Positions 7,274-16,500 of a stretch of DNA of 37,225 bases are shown here, piece by piece. The notes below the pieces were generated by a model. It saw only the letters and a list, made by a program, of their open reading frames with translations, was not told the origin of the DNA and made no database searches. Every line of letters starts with the position of its first letter. Positions within the stretch are counted from its first letter, which is position 1. Location of the stretch: positions 1 to 37,225 of the forward strand of contig CALWTI010000005.1 of the NCBI GenBank assembly GCA_944384425.1, written 5' to 3'. The DNA is from an uncultured Clostridia bacterium (GTDB lineage Bacteria; Bacillota; Clostridia; Christensenellales; UBA1242). A program made the position numbers and the translations under genes.

Positions 7274-8483
7274 ACACGCCTATGCACTTTACTATTTTGT
7301 CATTGTGCTAATTATTTTTTTGCCGTCTGCAATTACAATACCATCACTAAGTTTTAGAAGTGCAATAATCACGGCGATTGGGGTGGACAAGCAAGATGAA
7401 GAAGTCATGGTGTCGGTTTTGACGCTTTCAGAGATTTCAAAGTCAGAGATGCGTGAAAATGTCAAACTTTTGCAAGGCAGTGGCGTCACTCTTGCAAACG
7501 CTTTTTCAAGCATTGAATCAAGTATTGGTAGAAAAATACTTATGGGTCATGTTGGCTATGTGGTCATATCAGAAGATTTTGCAACCCAAAATGTTGCCGA
7601 GGTTATTAACACACTCATAATTGCGGGGAAGGTATCAAATACCGTTCCTCTTTTGATGTGTGAGGGCAAGGCAAAAGATGTCCTTGACAATGCACAAAAA
7701 ATGGAGGCGTCATCTTCTTATAATATGCGTGAAATGATTAACAACGAATTTAATGAAACATACACAAAAGACATAAGCATAGATTCATTTTTAAAAGGAT
7801 ATTATTCAGATATTCACATCTCGACTTTGGGATATGTCACGCTTGAAAGTCAGCCTACTAACGCCATTGACAGTTCTTCTGGTCAAGCACAGGGCGGGCA
7901 GTCTCAACAATCTTCAAGTCAAAGCGATAGCGAGCAAAAAACTGCAATTTCATACAAGACAGAGCACGCTGTTTTTTTGAATGGTAAATTCAAATATCTT
8001 TTCACGAAAGAGCAGATGCGTGGAATAAATTGGATAGTTGAAAGTGACTTGCAAAAAATTTTGACAATAAATGGCATTAGCGAGCAAGGGTTAAACGATG
8101 CAAGCATAACATTCACAATCTCAAAGCATAGTGTTACGCCAAAAGTAGATTTTTTAAATGGCAAACCATATGTGACTTATGAGATATCACTTACGATGAC
8201 GCCAGTTGAAATTATTGAAGCAAATGGCGGCGCCCGAGCAATAAAAGAGATAACACTTACTGACGAGCTTAAACAGAAAATTTGCGATGTTGTGAAAAGA
8301 GAAGTTGCGTTGTCACTAAGTGTTATGCGTGAGCAAAAGACAGATGTTATTGGCGTTTACAAATTGCTTTATAACAAATACAGACCTTTTATGGACTTTT
8401 TGGATACACTTCAAAATAGGGAAGATTTTTTGAATTATGTAAATATTGGTGTTGATGTCAATAGTTTTATTACTACTAATTAA
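7239..8483 (+). CDS. gerAC: Ger(x)C-family germination protein (C subunit), lacking a lipobox cysteine
   Basis: A 414-residue third subunit of the receptor. The start at 7239 (MNWLRKSLNK) has GAAAGGTG upstream. After an N-terminal hydrophobic segment (about residues 14-36) comes the family's SAIITAIGVDKQ strand. A Ser/Gln-rich linker (about 213-237) separates N- and C-terminal domains. The C-terminal domain runs to VKREVALSLSVMREQKTDVIGVYKLLYNKYRPF, the typical GerAC end. Family members are normally lipoproteins with L-x-G-C in this position; here the segment reads LIIFLPSAITIPSLSF with no Cys, so anchoring is probably by the uncleaved helix. No terminator is evident after the gene. Confidence 0.9.
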   Translation: MNWLRKSLNKIKHAYALYYFVIVLIIFLPSAITIPSLSFRSAIITAIGVDKQDEEVMVSVLTLSEISKSEMRENVKLLQGSGVTLANAFSSIESSIGRKILMGHVGYVVISEDFATQNVAEVINTLIIAGKVSNTVPLLMCEGKAKDVLDNAQKMEASSSYNMREMINNEFNETYTKDISIDSFLKGYYSDIHISTLGYVTLESQPTNAIDSSSGQAQGGQSQQSSSQSDSEQKTAISYKTEHAVFLNGKFKYLFTKEQMRGINWIVESDLQKILTINGISEQGLNDASITFTISKHSVTPKVDFLNGKPYVTYEISLTMTPVEIIEANGGARAIKEITLTDELKQKICDVVKREVALSLSVMREQKTDVIGVYKLLYNKYRPFMDFLDTLQNREDFLNYVNIGVDVNSFITTN

Positions 8484-8490
8484 AAAAAAC

Positions 8491-8518
8491 TTGAAGTAAA
8501 AAATTTATGTGATATAAT
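8491..8518 (+). promoter_or_regulatory. Sigma-A promoter of the 8540-10540 operon
   Basis: TTGAAG (8491-8496), 16 nt, TATAAT (8513-8518). An AGGAG SD follows at 8529-8533 before the ATG at 8540. Confidence 0.75.
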
Positions 8519-8539
8519 ACACACATATAGGAGTGTGTT

Positions 8540-9289
8540 ATGTCATTAAGAAAAGGTAAAGTGATAGAACCCAAAATACATGAAACAAAAGAAAATCTCA
8601 ACCTTTATGACGGAGTGCATATTTTAAATGGTTGCAAAAATGTCACGCTTTGTGGCAGTGCTGTCGTTTTGGAGGCGACCGACACAACTTTTTCATCGGT
8701 GACAAACAAAGCAAGAATAAATATTTTGCATAGTGGTGAAATATATTATATTAACTCAAAAGCAAAAATTGGGCTTATTGAAAGTGGCTACATCTTCACG
8801 GTTGGTGGCAAGGCAAGTATAAAGACAATAAATAACTGTGATATTGACTATGTTTGTAACAATGCGCGCATCGGAACAATAAATGGAGGAAACATAAAGT
8901 TTATTCAGGACAAGACAAAAATTGTCACGATAAATAGTGCAAATATATACTATGTCAAAAACAATGTCAAAATTGGCACTTTTGGCAGTGGTCAAATTGT
9001 TGGGCTTTGTGACAACTCACAAATTGCGACAATAAACCATGGAAATATTGACTATGTGCTTGACAATGCACGCATTGGTACAATAAACGGTGGCAACATA
9101 ACACATGTTTGCGATAGTGCAGAAATATCAACCATAAACGGTGGCAAAGTCGATGAACTTATGGGGCATAGTCTGATAGCTCAGCAAATGGGCGGAAGAA
9201 TAAGGCAAAAAAGTGGTAACGCCCTTATTGTCTACAAGCAAAAAATCAAACCACAACAAAATACAGCGCAAGAGAAGGTGACAAAATAA
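8540..9289 (+). CDS. Beta-solenoid protein of twelve 17-residue repeats, unknown function
   Basis: A 249-residue protein. Residues 24-227 divide without gaps into twelve units of exactly 17 residues. The last ten are clear, with the pattern [AS]-x-I-x-T-I-N-x-G-x-I-x-x-[VI]-x-[DN]-[NK], as in ARIGTINGGNIKFIQDK and ARIGTINGGNITHVCDS. The regular Ile/Val spacing and the NGG turns predict a three-sided beta-helix. The N-terminus (1-23) and Gln/Lys-rich tail (235-249) are not repeats. There is no signal peptide or TM segment, so it is probably cytoplasmic. Bactofilins and some phage proteins have similar architecture, but I do not recognise a named family. The stop overlaps the exporter start (TAATG). 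Confidence 0.85.
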   Translation: MSLRKGKVIEPKIHETKENLNLYDGVHILNGCKNVTLCGSAVVLEATDTTFSSVTNKARINILHSGEIYYINSKAKIGLIESGYIFTVGGKASIKTINNCDIDYVCNNARIGTINGGNIKFIQDKTKIVTINSANIYYVKNNVKIGTFGSGQIVGLCDNSQIATINHGNIDYVLDNARIGTINGGNITHVCDSAEISTINGGKVDELMGHSLIAQQMGGRIRQKSGNALIVYKQKIKPQQNTAQEKVTK

Positions 9290-10188
9290 TGTTTTTAGAT
9301 GTTCTTTTGGATGCAACTTTGGATACTTTAAAAGTTGTTCCTATTTTGTACTTAGTGTATTTATTAGTATGCTATGTAGGACACAATAGCAACAATAAAT
9401 ATGTAAATATTATGAACAAGACCAAGCACTTTGGCCCACTCATTGGCTCGTGCCTTGGCGTCATTCCACAGTGTGGTTTTTCCATCGTGATGTCCGACCT
9501 TTACTCAAAAAGGGCAATAACAATAGGCACTCTCATTGCAGTTATGCTGGCAACAAGTGATGAGGCATTGCCACTTATGATTAGTAATTCAAGTTTCATA
9601 GTACCGCTTTTAATAATGATTGGGATTAAACTCGTTGTGGCAATATTTTTCGGCTATATGTTTGATGTACTATATAGGCTAATAAAAGGCAAGCAAGAAC
9701 TTACAGAAAATGGCTTTATTAAAGAGCATGACCATGACTGCGAACTCACAACTTGCACACACAAACATCATGTGCATAAAGACCATGATCACTGCGTTGA
9801 CAACATATTCTTAGATGCGCTTTTGCACACACTTCAAATAACGGCATTTTTGTTTGTTGCAACGCTCATTATTGGGCTTGTTGTTGAATATCTTGGCATT
9901 GAGAACTTAGCAAATATATTCACTTCAAACAAATATGTTCAGCCATTTTTGGCAGGGCTTGTGGGGCTTATTCCTTCTTGTGCTTCTTCTGTGTTTTTGG
10001 TTGAACTTTATATGGCAGGTGGTATCACTTTTGGTGCTATGATGGCAGGACTATGTGCCGGTAGTGGAGTTGGCATTGTCGTTCTTTTCAGTAAGAACAG
10101 AAAACATATGCTTACAAATTTATTGATACTTGTTTCACTTTACTTAATTGGTAGCATGGTTGGTGTGGTGTGCAACTTATTTGTGTAA
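9289..10188 (+). CDS. Putative 10-TM heavy-metal exporter (ArsP_2/DUF2899-like) with His-rich loop
   Basis: A 299-residue membrane protein with two homologous halves. Each carries the same signature: GVIPQCGFSIVMSDLY with a following TIGTLIAVMLATSDEALP (residues 57-100), and GLIPSCASSVFLVELY with TFGAMMAGLCAGSGVG (about 222-262). This duplicated pattern is that of the predicted permeases annotated as putative manganese or heavy-metal exporters. The loop between halves (about 144-166) is packed with His, Cys and Asp (EHDHDCELTTC, HKHHVHKDHDHC), a probable metal-binding site. Translation is coupled to the upstream solenoid gene. The ion transported cannot be read from the sequence. Confidence 0.82.
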   Translation: MFLDVLLDATLDTLKVVPILYLVYLLVCYVGHNSNNKYVNIMNKTKHFGPLIGSCLGVIPQCGFSIVMSDLYSKRAITIGTLIAVMLATSDEALPLMISNSSFIVPLLIMIGIKLVVAIFFGYMFDVLYRLIKGKQELTENGFIKEHDHDCELTTCTHKHHVHKDHDHCVDNIFLDALLHTLQITAFLFVATLIIGLVVEYLGIENLANIFTSNKYVQPFLAGLVGLIPSCASSVFLVELYMAGGITFGAMMAGLCAGSGVGIVVLFSKNRKHMLTNLLILVSLYLIGSMVGVVCNLFV

Positions 10189-10197
10189 GGAGATAAT

Positions 10198-10540
10198 ATG
10201 AACATATTCTTAGCAGGCGCCGTATCAGTGGCTGACAAGGCTCAGTTTGAGCATAAAGACAAAACAAAACTTGAAAAACCATATGATGACAGATTTTGAT
10301 TTGCAAAGAGTGAAACAAAGCGATGTTATGGTTTGCGACATATCTATGCAGTCAATTGGACTTGGTATTGAACTAGGCGTTGCGTCTATATATGATAAAA
10401 AGATGATATTTTGTTATCAAAAAGGTAGTTATGTCAGCAGTATGATTACAGGGACATTTTGCGATGCTGTCTACATTGAGTATGAAAACTTGCAAGATTT
10501 GAAAAATAAATTATCTGAAACATTAAATAAATTACAATAA
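10198..10540 (+). pseudogene. Decayed DNPH1/nucleoside 2-deoxyribosyltransferase-like gene
   Basis: A good SD (AAGGAGATA) precedes ATG 10198, which opens MNIFLAGAVS, the N-terminal strand of this nucleotide N-hydrolase fold. That frame stops at 10297-10299. The rest of the domain continues in the +1 frame from about 10247: DFDLQRVKQSDVMVCDISMQ, then IGLGIELGVASIYDKK and SSMITGTFCDAVYIEY, matching the DNPH1-type catalytic and nucleotide-binding region. The 5' and 3' parts are too close together. Compared with DNPH1, about 30 residues are missing as well as the frame change, so deletion plus frameshift is the simplest reading. A sequencing error alone would not restore the missing length. It is the last gene of the solenoid-exporter unit. 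Confidence 0.72.
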
Positions 10541-10571
10541 AAAAATTACTCGCAATTTGCGAGTAATTTTT
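10541..10571. terminator. Bidirectional terminator between the 8540 operon and the giant surface gene
   Basis: Arms AAAAATTACTCGCA (10541-10554) and TGCGAGTAATTTTT (10558-10571) around ATT, with a T run to 10574. It starts at the base after one stop and ends 7 nt before the other. Confidence 0.93.
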
Positions 10572-10577
10572 TTTGCT

Positions 10578-13500
10578 TTATCTTATCTTCATACGTTTTC
10601 TAAGCAAGATGAACAATATTGTAAGTCCAACTGCTACGATGCAAGATACGACGATTAAGATGATTGATACTGTGTTAAGTGGCTCTGTCTTTGTTACATG
10701 ATATGAATATAGAAGTTTTCCGCTTTCTGTTACGAGCTGAATATTGTAATCTCCAGCCTGTGAAATTGTGTATTCATAATATGTTTGCAAGTTGCCATCG
10801 GCTAGGTCAGAGGTGGTTAAGACCACATCACTCATTCCGTCTATTTTTAGCACACAGTCACCAACTGTTGTCAAAAGGTCTTGGGTGTTAAATGATACTG
10901 TGATTGGCTTTGTTGTTGAAGTATTTTCTTTGACTGACACTGTTATTGGTGCTTGTTTGTTGTTTATCCAGAATGAATATGTAAACTTTTGACCAAATTC
11001 ATTATCTGTGTTTATTGTGACTGTGTAGCGTCCAGAACCTGTCACGGCATCGTTTACCGAGATTAAGAAACTTGTAAGGTAAGCGCGCAAAGATGTTGTT
11101 CCGTCTTGGTTTGTCATAGTTTTGTAAACAAGTGAGCCCATATTTTCGTTTGTTATGCTATCTGTTATGTCAACATCGTCTTTAATAACGCTTTCAACAT
11201 AGTAGTTTGAATACTGACTAAATTCCATTGACCATCGTGATTCGTTTGGTCTTATTATCAAGAAGTATATTGGTTCTTCATTGATTTGTGTAACAACACC
11301 TGTTTGAGCATTTGTTACACTTGCCGAGAACCAAACCTTGTATAGTCCCGCTTCATTAAATGTGAATGTGCGATTGTATCTGTCAGCTGTTGGGGTATAC
11401 TCTTCGCCATTTCTAAGAACGGATATGCTTGGTCTTGCATTTGAATCATAATAGCCAAGTGTTGATTGAGGTATTGTGATTGTAACTTCTTTGTCATAAA
11501 CTGCATTGTTGATTGGTGATTCGTCATTGACATAGAATATTACACTACGAAGATATCTTATTGTGTAAGTTGATATCAGTGTCGTGAACATATGCACATT
11601 GCCTGCAACATCTTTGAACGTCAAATAGTATGTTCCTGACGATGAAAGTGTCATTGTGGTTAAACCATTTTCTGTTGTTAGGCGAGGGTAGTAAGGTGTT
11701 TGGTTGTCGCCATACTTAACTTCAACTGTAACAATGTTTTCTGGTATTCCATAGTATGATTGCCATGCAATGCGTTTTGAAGTGTAACTAGATTCATCTT
11801 TTCCGACTGCGAATGTTGACATTGTGCTTGAAGTATCAAAAGATGTTAATGTTCCTTCATTGGTGTAGTAAGAGAACCTAGACAAAATACTTGTACTTTG
11901 AGGGATAATCGTGATTGCTATTGTTCTTGAATAGAACACTGTTGCGCTTTCACTTTTTGTGTTTGAAAGTTTGTATATGTGAGTAGTGTAACCGTTTACA
12001 GGCACCGAGCCTTCGTCTGTTTTTTGTATGTCTTGTTCTGTGTTGAATATGATTTCAAAATCGCCTGTGTTCAATATGTAATGAGTTGTTATCTCTCTTT
12101 GAACTCCCGCATCGGTGTATGTGAATGAATTTCCAGTAGGTGAAGCCACATATGATTGACCGTCACGATGATAAATCACTTGATAGAAGTCTTCATTGTT
12201 GTCTGATATTGTGAAGTCAAGATATGTATCATATTGTGAATCTGTGAATATTTCAAGATACTTAATGATTATTGAATATGTTTGAGGAGTGTTTACTGTG
12301 AAGCCTGAATCAATTTGAACTGTCGTGCCGTCTTCATACATAAGGTAAACCATGACTGGTATTCTTCCTGTTGTTTGGCGATAATTTATTCTTATTTCAC
12401 TGCCATACATTGTGTCATGGTCAAATAGACCATTTTGTGAGTTGTTTGAGTTGTCCAGAAGTGTGATTTGAGGAAGAATATTATATATTACAAGGTTTAG
12501 CGTTCTGTATGGTTGACCAGTGGCGATTTCTGCAATTGCTTCATAGATATTTAAAGTGAAGTTAATTTCACCACCGACAATGCCTTCAACCATATCTTGT
12601 CTTGGAGCATAGAATTGCACTGTGTGAATAATTCCGTTTTGAGATATGACAACTCTGCCATATCCGCTCTCTTCAAATCTTTCACGGTCTGCCTGCGAAC
12701 TCAAATTGAAATTCTCAACTGCTGTTGAAGATGTTGCCGTCACAACAACAATATCTTTTTCAACATTGTATTTAAAGGATATGTCTTTTGTTGAATAATA
12801 GTAGCTTTGTCCATTTTCGTAATTTTCAACAAGGTCAACTTCGCTTGTAAGTTCATTTTCAATAACTTCGGAGCCATATATGTTGCTGATTGGGTAACTG
12901 TCACCAAAGTTGTCTACAATATTATATCTATAATATCTATTTGCAGTAGGTGAGGTTATTGATATCTTTAAATATATGTTGCCAAGATAGTTTACATATG
13001 ATGAAGAAACTAGGTCGTTTATATCCAAAGCAGTGTTGATTTGAGAGAAGTAATGATAGTCAGGGCCTTTTGAATATACTGGGCTAGGCACCAAACTTCC
13101 GCCAGCATTTCTAACATACTGTACAATTTCAACTGTTATTGCGTAAATTGTAGCATCTTGCTCTGATGAAGATGATGGTATTCTTATTAAAATACCTTCT
13201 TCATTTTGATATGTTCCAGTTGCGCTTGTGTGAATGACTGATAGTGATGTGTTTAGCACTGAGCAGGAAAGCGTTATTTCTTTAAAGTATGGAACAAGTG
13301 AGAAAACCACATTTTGTTTTTGTGAGTTTGGTAAAAGTGTTGCAAATGAAATAAGTGATGTTTCGCTCAAAATTGGATTTTGTGGGTTGTATGTTGAAAG
13401 GTTATAGTAATTGCCATTTGAATATGGTGTTTTTAAATATGTTACGTTGCCAATTGTTATTTTGCTATATGGATAATCAAAAAGGTTAACAGATGTTATT

Positions 13501-16500
13501 TTCAGTGAACTTTTTGCATACAAATCAATGGTTGAACTAAGTTCACTATAAGAAAGTGAATTTTCAATTGAGTTGTTTTCATACACAATAGGTGTTATTG
13601 CCGTTTGACTGAGCGCTGAAAGATTTGTTAGGTAAATAGTGTAAACGGTAATGTTTCCTGCTATGTCTATTTCAACAATTTCAACATACGATGTTGCATG
13701 AGAACTTAGATTTGCTATTATTTCAGAAAGTGATTGAGCATTTAAAGTGCTGAAACCATTTGTCGAGTTTTCTATTGCTGTGACTGATGTTTCTTGAGAA
13801 TATATATCGACATATTTTGTGTTTATGTATGCGCCATTATTGTTTCTTATTTCAAAATATCTATACAAAAGGCTATATGCTTCGCCATCTGTGTGAGATG
13901 TTACATCGATTATGTCCATAGCTTGTGAAACATCTACGGCAAAAGAATAATATCTATATAGTCCTGTGGTTTGTGATGTGTTATATTTGTCTGTAACTAG
14001 GCGTACATCGCTTGCGTTCACACCGTTTAATGAAATAAGTCTATCTAGGTTTGTAGTTGGAGCAACTGTGTCGATTTTTACTGTACGAGTGGTGCTGAAC
14101 TGACCTTGGTTATAGTCAGATTCTTTACCCTCATAGTGCATTGTGAATGAAATTGTGCTGTTGTTGACATATGCTCCTGAAATTTGAGATAGGTCAACAT
14201 CAACATAGTTGACAAGACCATTTGTCACAATGTTGTCTTCGTCTATTTGATAGGTGACACCGTTGACTCTATATGAAATGTCAGACTTATCAATTCTTGC
14301 CATAAATTCATTTTCTGGGTCATTCCAAGAAAGTCTTACTTTGTCGTCATTTGTGTAGTAAATTCCACCGTCTGAATTATATTCTGAGTTTGTGCTTGGG
14401 TCGACAATAGTGAATGAAGGAGTTGATTCTGTAATTTCAAAAACAAAACTAAATTCGTTAACATCTCCATAACCTGCATAGCCTTGACGAATTGTCACTT
14501 GATAAAAGCCAACATCTTTGAATGTTCTTCCTGATGTGCTATCATTTAATACCAAATATCCATCAGATGAAACTCCACTGCTTCGATATATCGTTGTTGA
14601 TTGAGCTAGTGTTGAGCGTTCATAGCTGTATTTGATTTCTGCACTAAGGGCATATGATGAAATAACATTTGAACTATTTGCCGTCCAACTGTTTATACTG
14701 TCTTCGGTGATGAAAGTTGAACCATCTGAAAGTGAATAACCATATTTAACTGCTGGAATGTATACAAACACTGGTAATTTATTTGTTGTTAAAATGACAT
14801 TTTCACCAGTTGGGTCATTTGATGCAAGATAGATGTCGTTAAAGAACATCATATCGTCGCCTTCAAGAACTTGAATCTTTATCGACTCACCGACATAGCT
14901 GAAAGTATTGCCCAAAGTGTCGACAACAGATGGAGTAGTGATGATACCATTTCTATCAATGATGAAGGTGAATGTTCTTATCATATAGTCATATGTATCA
15001 TTTATTCTATCCTCTGTGCCAGAAAGTAGGTCATATGTTCTTGTGATTGTGTATTTTCCTGCACGCGTTCTATAATAGCCACCTGATTGGTTTTGAACAA
15101 ACTCTTTGTTTATTTGCCATGTGTATGTTCCATCGTCATTTTGTGTACAAAGATTTACGATAGGGTCACTTATTGAATATATTGTTACGGCGTCTTGTGG
15201 CTCATCAAACACATAGGTGTAAACTCCACTTTGATTGATGTTTTCTGCTGAGAATGGTGTGAAAGTGTAGGTCACTTCTTGAACTTCAATAGTACCTTCT
15301 TCTGGGGTTGGATTGAATGATAATGTCAAAATTTCTCCACTATCAGAAAGTGTGTTTACATTGGTTGGTCTAAAATATCTATCTTTTTGAGTAAAGCCAG
15401 TGTCTGTATCAAGATGTGGCAAAGGAGTATAGCTGTCTTGAATGAGTGCGTTTTGAGTGCCACCCTTGGTGTATACAAGCATTGTCCTTGAAGCATCTGA
15501 TGAAATTCTTACAATATGCGTACCTGAGTAATTTTCAAGGTAGTTTTGAACAGATACTTCATCAAGGCCCGAAGTTAACTTTGTATTTGATGCGTCACGT
15601 GTGTAGAAAATATAATCGTTTTCAACAGCTATTTCGTTACCTTGGTCATCGTGTGCTGTGTAATGTATTGTGTATGAGTAGTTGTCTATCTGGTCACTTG
15701 GGATAAAGAATGGAGCAGGTGAATCGCTTTTGTCAAGAAGGACATTTTGGTTTACTTCAACTTTAAGGAAATATATGCTATTGACATTTATAGTGCGAAG
15801 TTCAAAATACTTTTGATATATATCACTATTATTTAAAATATTTTGAAGCCAAGTGTCGCCAGCGAAAGAACTGCCCGATGTTGAAAGTCCTGCAAATCTT
15901 ATTACTTTGTATTGTCCCCAGTAAATTGTCACATCGCTTGATAATATGTTTAAATCGGTAGGTTCAACAAATTCGCCATCAATTTCTTGTAATATCTTGT
16001 TTTGTGTTGTGTCGATAATAAATGAGAAATATTTTTCGTTGCCTGCGCTATCTGTTATATAGAATATGTACATTCCTGCTTGACTTAAAATATTTGTTGA
16101 TGGAATGTAGTCATAACTCTGTGTGTTTGTATAGTCGACGGCGGTCAAGTCTTGTCCATCATAGTCAAAGTAATATTCAACTGGCACATAGTTATATGAT
16201 TGATATTGTTTTAGTATATCAGATGTAAATTCTGAACTTGTGTCAGCAACAAGAGGGATAAACTTGTATTTTGCAGTGATTTTGCTCTTGCTTGCTTTTT
16301 CATTCCATGACACTGCAACAGGTTGGTTTGTCAAAAAGTCAATTTCTGAACCACGATAGTAGTAGTTTGAGCTGTAACTATTCATGGTGTAGATTTGAAT
16401 GTTTTCAATAGGATTGTTGTCTATTGTGAATGTTGAAGAATAACTTCTTGTCAAATTCCTGCCATAGTACATTGTTGCGATGTAGTTACCGTTTTCAGAA

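Noticed and set aside
8540..9289. CRISPR-like regular DNA repeat (51-bp period)
   Set aside because: The 51-bp period follows from a 17-residue protein repeat. The units diverge at the DNA level and there are no spacers.
15446..15706. Open frames on the plus strand inside the giant gene (also 16022-16228, 17903-18112)
   Set aside because: They lack SDs, have composition expected from antisense of Ser/Thr-rich coding sequence, and lie wholly inside a long real gene.
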